NCBI RefSeq assembly: GCF_000151315.2
Contig: NW_011887295.1
Span: 1,350,884-1,414,883, forward strand
Source: Capsaspora owczarzaki ATCC 30864
Lineage: Eukaryota; Opisthokonta; Filasterea
Length of the DNA: 64,000 nt
Reading direction: 5' to 3'
In this document: piece after piece, positions 12,950-25,421 of the stretch
Position numbering within the stretch: the first letter of the stretch is position 1
How the letters are laid out: every line of letters begins with the position of its first letter
Notes under the pieces: generated by a model
Database searches by the model: none
The model's input: the letters and a program-made list of their open reading frames with translations, nothing else
Told to the model about the DNA's origin: nothing
Translations under genes and position numbers: made by a program

Positions 12950-14851
12950 ATGAAGCTCTTGCTGATCTCTGCTGTCGTTGCTGCGCTGTGTGTTGCATCC
13001 AGCGTTGGTCTGGACAATGGTCTTGGCAGGACGCCGCAAATGGGTGAGGGGGACATCTGTCAGCCACACGTCTCGTACTCACATGGGGGTTTCCCGTCGC
13101 TCTGGCTCCGTGACCGCGCGTGTGTCTGCACTCGATCGCTGTGTCTGAGCGGGGACTTTGTTCGGTGTCTCCTTTTTTGCGCGCTTGTCAGCGATCGTCC
13201 AAAACCGTATGGATGCGAAACGATCGGAGTGGGGCTGCGTTGGGCCGTGATTCCCAATTTCATCCCAGCCTGCCCCACTCCTCCACTCGGTGAACGTTGC
13301 GACGAATCACACGAGAGCACAGCAACATGCCATTGTCTGGTGCATGAGGTGGTGGTGGTGGTGGTGGTGGGGGGGTTGCTGCAAGTGGCTGGTTTGTCTG
13401 GTCGCTCACTTGTGCGCCTTTGTTGACTCAAGGATTCAATACTTGGAACCATTTCGGCTGCAACATTAACGAGACGATCATTCGCAGCACCGTGGACGCC
13501 ATGATCGACACTGGACTGACAGGTAGCGTCACGTGCTACATATGCTACATGTTGTGGCGGCTGCTTTTGTGGTGTGTGAGATCTCATGCCAATTGGACTG
13601 TTTGAAACTCTTGTTGTGATTTGGGAAATTCTTGTTGTGATTTTGGAAACGCTTGTTGACAGCGGTCGGCTACAATTACATTGTAAGCATGTGGACAATG
13701 CCTATCTTGGTCGAGCGAGGTGTCATGGGAACGTTAGTTGATTGTCATGCTTATCTTGGGCTTCTCCTTCTCCTTGCTTGGCAAAAACCAACAAAAAACA
13801 AAAACAGAACCTGGACGATTGCTGGGCGCTCAACCGCACGGCCGCAGGCGTGATTGTCGCCGATCCGGTCGCATTCCCGAGCGGCATTGCAGCACTGGCC
13901 AGCTATGTGCATTCCAAGGGCCTGCTTTTCGGTGTGTACTCGGATGCTGGCACCAAGACTTGCGCTGGTCGCCCCGGATCGCTCGGCTACGAGAAGATTG
14001 ACGCGCAAACGTACGCTTCGTGGGGCGTGGACTACCTCAAGTACGACAACTGCAACGCACCGGCGGATCAAACTCCGATGGTTCGCTATCCCGTCATGCG
14101 TGATGCTCTGAACGCGACTGGTCGCCCGATCTTCTTCTCCATGTGCGAGTGGGGCGACTACGACCCGGCAAAGTGGGCTGCCCCGGTTGGCAACAGCTGG
14201 CGCACCACCGGCGACGTGAGCGACAGCTGGAGCCGCATCATCACCATCCTCGAAGCCAACGAGCCCTTGTGGAAGGCTGCAGGTCCCGGTGGCTGGAACG
14301 ATCCCGACATGTTGGAAGTTGGCAACGGCGTGCTGTCGACCACCGAGTACACTTCCCACTTTACGCTCTGGGCGCTGATGAAGGCTCCGCTCATCATCGG
14401 CTGCGATGTTACCAAGATGACCAACGACACTCTGCGCATTCTGACCAACACTGAGGTGATTGAGTGGAACCAAGGTGAGCCCGCGAAAATTCCCATCGTC
14501 GTTTTGAACTGTTGACAGAGTTGCTCTTTGCTAACACCTTGTACTATATTCTTGTTGGTACATTCTCCAGATTCGTTGGGAATTCAGGGTCATCGTGTCA
14601 AGCGCGGCCTCCTCTCGGAAGTTTGGATGGCGCCCCTTGCCAATGGCCGCTTTGCCGTTGTGCTGTTCAACACTGATCCGCTGCTGAGTGCGCACATGAC
14701 CGTGACCTGGGCCGAGCTTGGTCTCACTGCCGGCAGCAAGTACACTGCTCGTGATGTCTGGCAGCACAAGAACGTTGGGTTGTACGCTGGCACTTTCGAC
14801 GCACAAGTCGCTCCGAAGGGCGTGGTGGCTGTCACCCTCGTCCCCGCCTAA
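12950..14851 (+). CDS. Secreted alpha-galactosidase, GH27 (copy 2)
   Basis: Exons 12950-13043, 13433-13522, 13662-13681, 13808-14474 and 14571-14851 encode 383 residues. Exons 2 to 5 have exactly the same lengths as in copy 1 (90, 20, 667 and 281 bases) and the same phases; exon 1 is one codon longer. It has its own signal peptide (MKLLLISAVVAALCVASSV), nucleophile motif YLKYDNCN (Asp148) and acid/base motif WRTTGDV (Asp204). Intron sequences are unrelated in detail, and coding differences are spread along the protein, so the duplication is not recent. Both copies look intact and functional. The gene converges on WDR37, with 169 bases between the stops. Confidence 0.96.
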
Positions 14852-15020
14852 AAAGACGCCTCATCAGCAGTTGGATGAATGTTAAAAAAATGAGTGCGAT
14901 TGCAACGTGCTTGAAGGCTTCGTTCCAACGTGTGTAATTGTGGATACCAAAAAAAAAAAAAATCATTGAAACAATGACATTGTTTGACACGATGAAGAAA
15001 TCTCTACGAGCAAGACAGCT

Positions 15021-17731
15021 CTAAATTGCAAGTGTTGGAGGTAGTTGCCATCGAATCGCTCTGCTATCAAAGCCGCACGTGAAGGGAACAGCTTCGACCA
15101 GCGACGTGTTGGCAGGCTGCCATGCTGTGCTCGCAACCATTCGTTCATGACCCTGTGTGTGAATGGGCGAATCGGTTAATGCACAATCTGTCCGTTTCAC
15201 GCCGCCATCCAAACAAACATGCTGTAGTTGCTTACCTGATGGTTGTGACGACCCATTCGTGCCACTTGATTCCCTTTAAAGTCATAAATGCGCACATGTC
15301 GATCGTCAAAGGGAGCCGCAATGAGAGACCGACTCGGGCAAATCGACAATCTAGAAAACCAAAGGTGGCAGAGAACGATGAGACGACACGCAACAACAAC
15401 TTTGGGATTTCTATGTTTTGAGACCGCACCGATTGCAGCCAGCACTGGTGCGGATCATGGTAACTGGGGCTCGCATGCTCTTCATATCCCAGATCTATCA
15501 GGACGACAATCGAAAAATAAAATAAATACACAGAAAAAGGCCAAAAGCAAAAGCAGGCGAGTTAGCGAACCACAAAATCACATCAATGACCTCGAGTCCT
15601 CTGCGCGCAAAAGACACCTTACTTGAATCGTCCTATCTTCGCCGGCGCTCACCAACATGTCGGGCTGGTGCGAAAAAACGGCAGTGGTCACCGGTCTGAA
15701 TTTTTTTTTTTTTTTTGGGGGACGGAGCCATCAGAGATTGTCAGCACACCAGACGACAAACATCGATACAGACTCTACCACCCTCAAAAATAGGCTAGAC
15801 ACTCACGCATTATGACCTTGGAAGACGTGGACGGATCGCTGCGATGGAGTTCGGAAGTCCCAGAGGCGGAAGGTGGTGTCAAGCGAAGAAGTCAGCGCGA
15901 GTTCTCGGGTCGGATCGGTAGACACGTTTGTCAGCTCGGCATCATGGCCTTGCAACAGCTGTGTCATCGTGCCCGTGTTGGCATCCCATAGTCGTGCAGT
16001 GCGGTCCCACGAGCCGCTCAAAATATAGTCGGACATGGCTCCGTTCATCCACGACGCAGCACAAACGACGCCGTCGTGATTGGCGAGTGTGAGCGACGGG
16101 CTCAGCGTGATGCGTGGAGCTGGTGACGCATCGCCAGTAGCGCTGGTGTCGGGAATGGAGGGCTCGGCTGCTGCGTTGGCATCGACCGCTGGCAGCGGAG
16201 CGGTGGTGGCGTTGCCTGGCGCAGGCGAGGAATCATCATTTGAAAACGACGACTGCGAGGGATGCTGTCGGCGAGGATTGAATCGGACATTGTGATCCAG
16301 ATAGTCGTTGCCTTCGTCGCCACTTAGTTCGTCGTCAACATCCCCAATGCTATCTTCTGTAACGAAATCGCGCTTCGCCGTCCGAGATGATGCTGACGCG
16401 GGAGGAACTGCCTGAGAGGGTTGCTGCTGTTTGGAATTGGTGGGCGCAGGAGGCTTGGACGGTTGCTGCGAGGCGAGCGTCCATTGCGCCACCACGCTCT
16501 CCCCAGCCCTTTCTTCGGCACCAATCGCTTCCAAAAGCACATTTTCGTGATCGATGACGCCACCAAAGTGCTGGGCGTCTTCTTCAACTGCCTGCTGCGC
16601 AAGCGCGGCGATCGACGCGGATTGAAACAGTGCCGGAGGCAGCCGCCAAATCTGGATTGTCTTGTCACCGGAGCCCGTCACCGCGAGCGGTTTGGTTGGG
16701 TGGAATCGAATGGAGTTGACTAGGCAAGATCAAGTTGTGCCCAAACAAACAAACAAACAAACAAACAAACAAAAACAAAGCATGAGCAACGCACAGAAAC
16801 GCACGATTCGGCAAACAAGATAATCAAAACACCGCTTACCAGAGCCAGCATGGCCAGTGTACAACCCAAGGCAAACTCCACGATCAGAATGCCAAAGCCT
16901 TGCGGTGCGATCTGCCGAGGCCGTGCCAATCAAGAACGAGCCGTCGTCCAGCAAGATTGGGCACGAATTGACCTCCCACAGTCCATCGCGATGTCCGCAC
17001 ATCTCGCGCACAAGCACGCATCGCGGCGTTCCGTACTTGCTCTGCGTCTGTCTCAGCGAGTTGGCCATCTTGCTGGTCGACCGCTTGTATGCCTCCTCGA
17101 GCTTGCGCGACACGAGCAGCGACTTTGAGAACGCCTTGCGAATCCCGGGCATGCCACCGGCGCCATCGTGCTCGCCTGCAGAGCCACCGATCGTGCTCCC
17201 AGTCGTGCTTCCACCGCCCGTCATCATCACTGCGGACTGGCTTGCTCCAGCGGTAGCTGCGACCGCGCCGACGGTGAGCGGCAATACGGCGGTCTTCCCA
17301 GCCGATCCCGCCGACGCCCCCATCAGCGCTGACGCTGTCGTACTGCCTTGTCCAGCGGCAGCAGTGGCAGAGGGTGAAGCAGAAGCAGCAGCAGCAGCGG
17401 CGGCGGCGGCGGCGGCGGTCGGGTGGCCTGCACCAGCACCAGCACCAGCACCAGCACCAGCACCAGCACCAGCAGCCGTCGTGCCGTTGCCTGCGACCCC
17501 CGCCGGCTGTGGTTGGCTGCTGCGCAAGAGCTGGAGTTGCTGCTGGTGGTGCGAACGCTCAGCCAGGAGCTGCTGCTCGAGCCGCTGGACCTGCATTCGC
17601 AGCGTGCGGTTCTCGTCCAGCACAACCTCAAACTGCGCCTCAATGCCAGTGAAGAGCTCGTACAGCCGACCAGGAACGCCGCCGCTCGATGATGCCGCCG
17701 CAGCAGCATGTTGCTCGACAAGAGAGCCCAT
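15021..17731 (-). CDS. WDR37: WD-repeat protein WDR37
   Basis: Exons 17731-16840, 16719-15807, 15695-15623, 15494-15430, 15350-15236 and 15152-15021 encode 729 residues. The WDR37 layout is clear: a short N-terminal coiled coil (LYELFTGIEAQFEVVLDENR), a basic linker with SKMANSLRQT, then WD repeats from about residue 245 with TASADRTARLWHSDRGVCL, SGSWDRTARLWDANTGTM, SSLDTTFRLWDFRTPS and the family-specific end FTCGFDSRAIRWQL. Animal WDR37 is about 495 residues. The extra length here is an Ala/Gly low-complexity linker and a Ser/Pro/Asp-rich insert between the second and third repeats. Animal WDR37 partners PACS proteins in ER calcium handling and the nucleus; conservation of that role is an inference. 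The gene is divergent from ELYS. Confidence 0.93.
16742..16775. repeat. (CAAA)n microsatellite
   Basis: About eight CAAA units lie inside the first WDR37 intron. Confidence 0.9.
17431..17475. repeat. (CACCAG)n coding hexanucleotide repeat
   Basis: Seven or so units lie in WDR37 exon 1 and encode an alternating Gly-Ala tract on the minus strand. A GGC/GCA run encoding poly-Ala adjoins it at about 17375-17420. Confidence 0.9.
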
Positions 17732-18148
17732 TTTGAATAGTGTTGGGGGTGTTGTTATTCTTGCGTTTGGATGAATGAATGAAGTGAATGAATGAAGCAA
17801 GAAACTAAACGACGCTCAGAAAACAAGAACGCAGTTCTGAGAAACCAGAAATCCAAATAGTAAGAATAACAATAATATGATAATAATAATAAAAACGAGG
17901 AGTGAGGCACCAAAAAAAACGCAAAAAAGCGATGCAGCAGCAGCAGCAGCAGTGAATGAAGGAAGGATCACAATACAAAGAACAGTGAGTGACGAACAGT
18001 CAAATGGAAAGCACAGCACAGTGAAGAGACGATCACAATCATCAGAGCAGTCTTTTTTTCATATTGGTTTCTCTTTGTTTTTCCAAACGCTGCTCAGATT
18101 CGAAATCCAGTTCTTAGAAAAACACACACACACACAAAGCGAGCCACA
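17732..18148. other. Divergent upstream region of WDR37 and ELYS
   Basis: These 417 bases lie between two starts. They contain a CAG-rich tract (17935-17953), an AT-rich patch (17870-17896) and a CA repeat just before the ELYS ATG. I recognised no promoter motif. Confidence 0.5.
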
Positions 18149-21100
18149 ATGAGCGTTGTGCCGTTGCAGCCGAGCGACGTGCGCTTCTCACTGCTTCCGA
18201 CTGGACAGCAGGACTTGCTCGCTCGACCATCCGGAGCAGGAGCAGGAGCAGGACTGAGTGCAAGTGGTCGCGGCCGATCTTCCCGCCATCGCACTCGTGG
18301 CGACAGCGACGACGACGACCGCTTCAACAACGACTCTGCCGCCGACCACGCGAGTCAGTTCAGCGACGACGATGACAATGACCGTGACCATGATGACAAT
18401 GCTCATAACGACGACGACGACGACGACGACGACGATGAGATGGACGACGAACAAAGCCGCGATCGCTCGTTTGCATTGGCGTCGCCCGCGCGCTCGTCCA
18501 ACGCGACCTCAGCCACGGTGGGCGCACAGACACAGACACCTCGCACAACGCATCAACAGAGACAGCAGAGACAGCAGCAGCAGAGACAGCAGCAGCAGAG
18601 GCAGGGACTGTTCAACAGAGCAGCCTCGTCGCTCTCGTTCCTGCTCGGCGGCAGCAGCAGCAATCCCAATAACGCAAGCCATGCGGGACGAAGGTCGCGC
18701 TCAGGAGACGACGACGCTTTTGTTTCATCATCAGCAGAGATCGAGGCCGACCTGGAGCAGACCGAGATCGCCCACGAGCAGCTGCTGGCCGGGTGGCCTG
18801 CCATGGGGCGCTTTGCCGAGGAGCGCGACCAGCCAAGCTTCACGAGCACCACCACTATGACCCAAGCTACTACTACTACTACTGTTGCTGCTGGTGGATC
18901 CGAGTCGGACCGCTTGCTGGCTTGGACGCTGAGCGGCGACTTGTCCGCCTTGACCGTAACGCAGATGCCAGAGGGAAGGATGGTCGCAACGCTCCACGCT
19001 TGGGCATTGCTGCCGGAGGCCATTCGCGCCGCTGCGCTGGACGGCTCGCTTGCCACGCGCGGCCATCGCTCTGTGCGAAGCTTGGTGAGCGAACGCCAGT
19101 CGAGCGCGAACGCATCGTCGGGGGTTGCTTCATCATCGTCGTCCAGTGTGTCGTCCTCGCTGCTGTCCGAGTCGCCGCTCCGTTGCGTTATCACTGCTGT
19201 GGAGATGGCCCCGTTCACGCTCAGCGTCACTGGCGATGACTCGACACCCCCGACAACGCTTTGCGCCGCCGTCACCGTGCTTGATCCGACACCCACCGCC
19301 CCGCACGCGGTGGTTGCGTCGTTTGTGAGCGTTTTGGATCCGTTTTCTTCACGCGTGCTCGTCTGTATCGAGCACGTCGAGCCCAACACACCTATCACTG
19401 CGCTTGCGGCCGTGCCGCTCGAGCGCGCCTGGTTGGCCGAGTCGCATCCTGCCATCCGCTTGCTGGCTGGTGGGCTGGAGTCCGAGTCGGGCTCGCCTGA
19501 CGCGTTCGCTCCCATGCAAATTGACGAAATTGCCCCCGTGGATCCAACGGCAGATCCGTGCCAAGTGGTGGCAACTTTCTTGGCCGTTGGTTCCAAGTCT
19601 GGTCGCATCATGATTTTGGACTTGTCGCCACCTTCGCCGGGTAGCGGCTCGCACAATGACGGCGACACGACACCAAGCACTGCCATCTGCGCCCCGCATG
19701 TCGTGCAGCCAGACAAGAACAAGTTTCCTCAAGATGCAAGCCAGGTCTTCCGCTCGCTGTCGAACGAAAATCGTATTGCCATTTTCATTCCGGGCTTCAG
19801 TCCGCAAAGTGGCGCCGTCACCTGCATCAAGTACATGCGCAACCTGCACGTCCTCGTCGCTGGCAACACTGCCGGCCAGTTCCAAGTGCGAGAGCTGGTC
19901 ACCGCTGCTCTGCAGGACGGGCTCACGTGGCTTGTGGAGCCCGACAAGGACGAGTCGCAGTCTCCCTTGGCTCGGATCGTGTCGCATCTCTGCATCCAAC
20001 TCCCCGCCAACGATGATGCGTTCGCGCAGCTCTGGGTGGGCCGCGGATTGCTGCCCCATCTGGGCATGTTGTCGCTTGTCGCGCTTCGCCAGCAACGCAA
20101 CCAGCAGCGACCGAACAGCGGCGGCGGCGGCGACGGCGACGCAGCGACGAATGTCCTGCTGAGCGACTTGCCGAACGGCTCCGTCTTGAACATGCTGTTC
20201 GGATTGGAGCTGGATGCCGAAGTCTCGCCATGCGTCTCCTCTGTCAGTCTGTTCCAGCTCGAATACAAGGCTGGTCATGTCGTTCAGGGTCGGCCCCGCT
20301 TCCGACAGCTCAAAAGCATCACCGAGCGGTTCCGTCACCCCCTGGGTGCCGAGACCATTTCTGCCAAAGGAAGCGACAGCGACGACGCGAGCGCATTGTG
20401 CAGCTCTCGCATCATTTCTGTGCGTTTTCTGGGCGAAAGTTTGCGGGCAAGATCGGAAGCAGAGCCCGAGGCGGATGCATCCGTCGCAGCCATGTTTGTC
20501 TGGGAGTCCGTGTCGCCCGCATCTGGCCGAACCGTGCTGGCAGCCCTGTTCGACTCGGTCGAATGGTACAAAAACCGGCAGCCACCAAGCGCACGGCTCA
20601 CCAAGCCCCGTTATCCCGTCATCTCTGACCTTGATCTCGTGTCCGCCGCTTCCGCTGACATGCCAGCGTCTGAGGTCGAAGCCCTGTCCGCGCAGTTCTG
20701 CTCATTTTTGAGCTTTTATCGGCTGCGCGAGTGCGAAGCGAACGCGGCGCTCGTTCTTGCCGAAACAAGCCACTCCGTTGCGGCGCGCACGCTCAATCGC
20801 CTGGCCAAGCTCGACTCTGTCATTTCCGGTGTGCCCGAGACATTGCAGACAGTCTTTTACGTCCCCACGCTCGATGTGCTTGTGGATGTTACCAGCGTCC
20901 ACAAGTTCGAGTCGGCTTCCATTGCGGGTGTGGATGTGTCGGCGACTTTTGATGCGGCGCAGACCCAGGCCGAGGGCTTTTCGTGGCCAATGCCCTTCTC
21001 GTTCAACGCTGCGTGCCTGCATCCGGGTGTCGCATCCACCGTTGACTGCGCCGGCTACCAACAATCCGTGCTCACAGCCATCGCGCGTCTCGGACCGGAG

Positions 21101-23530
21101 GTCATCTCTCGCCCCGATCTGGTCATGGGCGAATGTCTGACTGCAGGTCTTGTCGCGCATCCTCCGCGAAACACCATGTTGCTTCCCGACACCCACCGCA
21201 AGTTGCTGCTCGACACCATTTTCGACAATGGACTTTGTTCGCTCATCCGCGATTTTGTGACGCTCAAGGGGTCTGACGGCCAGTATCTCCTGTCGCCGCT
21301 GCCCGTCTTGGAGTGGGCCCGCAATGCGCTGCGTTCCCTGTGCCAAGCCATCTCCAGCGTGCACGAAAGCTTGGCCGAAGAGGACAAGGCCGTGTCTCCC
21401 GAGGCCCTGCGTAACAATTCCATTCGCTCGCTGCACCAGTACTTGGCCCAACTCCAGCGCCTCCGTGCCGTGTTTGGGGCGCTTTTGCACCGCAAGACGA
21501 CCGCCGAGGGTGAGAAAGACCTGCGTGCCAAGATGAACGAATCGGTTTACATTGCTCAGCATCTTGAGCTGCTTCTCTGGGCCGTCGAGAATGGTCTGCT
21601 TCCCGAAAACCGCGACTCTGTCGCCTCCAGCAGCGCGCCCATGGAAGTGGATGAAACGCCGGCGTCCAACCGCGTGTTTGTCTTCCCCGCACACACGCTG
21701 AAGAGCAAATTTGATCGATTGCGTGCTTCGTCCATCTCGCCCATCCTGTTCATCGACCGGATTGTTTCGGATGCTGCCACTTTTGACGACACTGCCGCCC
21801 GAGCCTACGCTTCCTCCTCCTCTTCCGCCTCCTCTTCGAATGGTGTTCCGTCGTCGGTCGTCCCGCAATCAAAGTCCGACGCCGAATCTCCTTCGTCCAT
21901 TCCTTACCCGCCGCAATCGCTGCTCATGCTGTTGAACAGCTTGCACAACACTGGAGTGGGCGCATCGGGCTTTGTCGGTACACGCGCTGGTGCACCCAGT
22001 TCTGCCGTGCACGAAAGCTTTACCGCGCGCGCGTGCTCGCGCCAGGCTGTCGTCTATTATCTTTTGCAAGATCTGCTGGCCCTTCATGCACCTGCATCGC
22101 CACAGTTGCGCCGCTTTGAGCTCGTGGTCGAGAACTTTGTTCGCACGTTTGCCTTCCCTGTGACGCAGCGCAAGTTGGTCCAGGGCTTGTGGCGGCTCGA
22201 CCACGGCGAGTCTGCCATCGTTCCTTTGCTGAGTGACCCGACCGTGCAACCCCTGGTCGCTGGCACTATGGCGGTGCACATTGCGCGTGCCCTGCAAATC
22301 CAAGGGCGCCATGTCGAGGCGTTGCAGTTCCTGCGCGCGTCACCTGTCGCGCCGTTCCTTGTCAACCTCCGCGCCAATGTGCTCTATCTGCAAGTCCTCC
22401 TTGCCAACAATCTTGTGGTCGAGGCTTTTGAGTTTCAGCAGCTTTGCCAGGGCCGCGCCAGCTTGCCGGCAGAGGCCAAAGAAATCATTTCGGCCTTCTT
22501 TGAGGGCTGCCATTCGGTGCGCGCGTTGGATTTGGTCTTGCGCCTGCCTCTCTCTGCGACCGAAGAGCAAGTGCTGGTCGACTCTTTGCCATCCATCTGC
22601 CCTGACAAGGCGCAGGCGTTCTTGAGCATGTTTTACCTGCAACGCGCGCGCTACGTTGAAGCGTACCAGTCTGCTCAGAAAATCTCCTCCTCTATCGACC
22701 GCGCGGCGGCGTCATCGTCCTCGGCTCCAGCATCGCAGCTGGCCATGGCCAAGAAAGTGGCTGTCAAACTGGCCGAGGATGCACTCCAACTCCTTCCGCA
22801 GTCCCAAGCGCACCTCGCCAAGCGTGCCGATCTCGCCGCCCAACAGCAGCAGTTTGAACGCCAGCAAAATCAGCTCATCCAGCAAGCACTGCAGCCGGCA
22901 AAGGCCCCAGGTCTTTTGCCCTCCAACACCCTGGCACCTGCGGCGGCAGCAGCAGCTCGCCCTCTGCACAAGATTGTGTCGGCCTTGAAGCCGGTGCCGC
23001 TGTCGGCCATTCGTGGCGGGCGCTCGGCTTCGCTGTCCCAACCAGAGTTGGTCGATGCGCTCATGGCTCGTGCTGCTGTTGCTACAACCGTCCTGAGCGA
23101 GTCTGCGGCCTCAGACTTGGCGCTCCAGCTGGGCAACGGCAACCCCAGCACTCCTCCGCCGGCGAACGCTGGCGCGAGTGGGTTTGGAACCCCTCAGGCA
23201 CTTGTGCGCGCACCATTCACCCCGAACCGGACGCCACTCATGAGCGTCGAGCGCCTGACGCGTGTTGGTGACTCTGGGCTGGATGTGACCATGGTATCAC
23301 CACCTCCGTTCGTGGCTGAGGCGGAGGCCTTCTTGCTGACCCCGTCGTCGGCGCGTTCCGTTCGTAAGGCTCTTCGCGTCGCCAGCCCTGCTGCGGGAAG
23401 TGCGGCACGAGGAACGCCGACCGCCGCTCGCCGCACTCCTTCATCGCAGCATCCTATGCAGCAGTTCTCACCTCGTTCTAGGATCAAGACGCTGATTCCG
23501 GTCAATCTCACTGATGTCTTCCAACAAGAT

Positions 23531-23583
<53 letters not shown>

Positions 23584-25228
23584 ACAGCAGCAACTGGCCC
23601 TCTCTCAACCGTCTGCACAGTCTTCGCCCGTTCGACCAAAGGCCGTGCTGCCCGAAAACCGCCTTGTCTTCCACTCGCCGTTGCCCAAGGAAGCTGTGCC
23701 GTCCGTGCCAAACAGTGCCAAGCGCGTGGCACAAAGCACACCGCAGTCGATTCTCAAGAAGAAATCCGCCTACTCGTCAGACGTTGTTGGATTGGGTCGC
23801 AGCAGCGGACTGCCCGAATTTGCGGCGAGTGTCGCTCAAGACGAGGCGCCAGAGTCAGAGTTCCAAGTGCCAGACATTTCGGCGGCAGCGCAACCCCGAG
23901 CGGTGCTGCCGCATAGCATGCACCTGAAAACCCCTCAGGGCGCTCGCAGGACGACGACACGCCAACTGCAGACAAAACAGGTCGAGCCGCAGATTCCCCA
24001 GACGCCCGCAACAATCCGCCGCAAGCGCCTGACCTTCAAGCATCCTCTGGTCCTCGACGATCCCAACGATCCCCATGCCGCCGAGTCGGCCCAGGATGCC
24101 GCCGATGACATTGATCACGAGCTGCCCGAGGCCATGGACGATGCTGCTGACGACGACGAGCCTCCAGCGAGCGAACCCTCGTTTGCAGACCATGTTGCCA
24201 ACTTGGAGGAGCACCACTCGACCGTTCCCATGGTGGAAGATGATGGAGCTGGCACCGAGCCCTCGCCACGCCAGCACATTTCTCCAGCAGCAGCAGCAGC
24301 ACATGCAGCTCCTGCTCAACAGCCCGCTGCAGCGGCGGCACCTGCATTTTCAGCGTTTGGCAGTTCGCCTTTTGCCCTCGCAAACCGTCCGTCCTCCACA
24401 CCTGCTGCTCGAACCGCGCTTGTAAACCCGTCCTTTGACGCGATGGATACGTCGGCGGCTCCTTCGCAACCCAGTGTGGAGAGTGTGGCGGAGGCCAAGG
24501 CCGGCCCTGCTCCCGCCAGCTCGGCGCGCGCCACCCGCAGCCACGCTGCAAGCGTCCCTTCATCCACCGCTACGACTCCTGTTGCGACCACCGAGCGCTC
24601 TCGCAAGACCCTTGTTGTGGACAACACGGCGGCAACGCCGGGCAGCGTGAGTCGCCGTCGCACAACGCGAAGTGCCGTTGTCGAAGCCGAGCCAGCAGCG
24701 ACAGCCGAGGTTGTTTCAACTCCGGCTGCTGCCACACCACGCACTTCCACCCGAGCTCGCGCTGGCAAGGACCGAACTGAGGCGCCTGCTCCAGTCACCC
24801 CCGCCAGCAGCTCGCGTGTGCGAACTCGCGCTGGTGTGCTGGCTGCCCCTGAAGAGGATGACGATCCACTCGTGCTTGTCGGCACGCCAGCTGCGACACG
24901 TAGCCTCCGCTCAACGGCCGCGCGAGGCACCCGATCGTCGAGCGACTCTGTTGGCAGCAGCGCCTCCACGAGCGCCAACAACAGTGACGATGATGCTGCA
25001 GCCGAAACTCGCCGTTCGCTTCGCTCGCGTGCAGTTGTTCCGTCAGCGACAACAACTGCAGCTGACGAGGAGCCGACGCTTCCGACTCCCAGGTCGCGAT
25101 CAGGGCGCGTGACTTCGGTGATGCACCAACTTCCAGCCACCGGGTTGTACATCGAGCCTGTGGGCTCGCGCAAAGTCAAGGCTGCCAATGCAAGGCTTTC
25201 CACCAAGGAGCGTCGAGGCAATCTGTGA
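18149..25228 (+). CDS. AHCTF1: ELYS/AHCTF1-like nucleoporin
   Basis: One uninterrupted exon of 2359 codons. In animals ELYS binds AT-rich chromatin and recruits the Nup107-160 complex to start nuclear pore assembly. An acidic/Q-rich N-terminus (long Asp run at about residues 88-100) precedes a propeller-like region (about 200-850). The ELYS-specific helical domain lies at about 1010-1500, recognisable by LVQGLWRLDHGESAIVPLL and ARALQIQGRHVEALQFLRAS. The C-terminal 800 residues are disordered, with a 21-residue Gln run, acidic patches and a basic Arg/Ser/Thr tail containing short RGR/RSGR motifs that could act as AT-hook-like DNA contacts. Total length matches animal ELYS (about 2270). A 7-kb intronless exon is unusual beside its intron-rich neighbours. 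Confidence 0.85.
23531..23593 (+). repeat. CAG/CAA repeat encoding poly-Gln in ELYS
   Basis: Twenty-one consecutive Gln codons; the first two thirds are pure CAG, the rest mixed CAA/CAG. The tract lies in the disordered C-terminal region. Confidence 0.95.
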
Positions 25229-25421
25229 TGCCGTTGTTGTTGTTGTTGTCGTTCCATTTCTCCAAATACAATCATTTTCAAAACTTCGATTCTGTGCATG
25301 TGCCAACTTCATTATTGCATCATTCACTATCATTGACTTCAGGAATGGAGAGCATAAAAATGTATTGGTGGCAGGATGAGAATTAGACTGAAACAAATCG
25401 GCATCGAAAAACAACAAAGCT

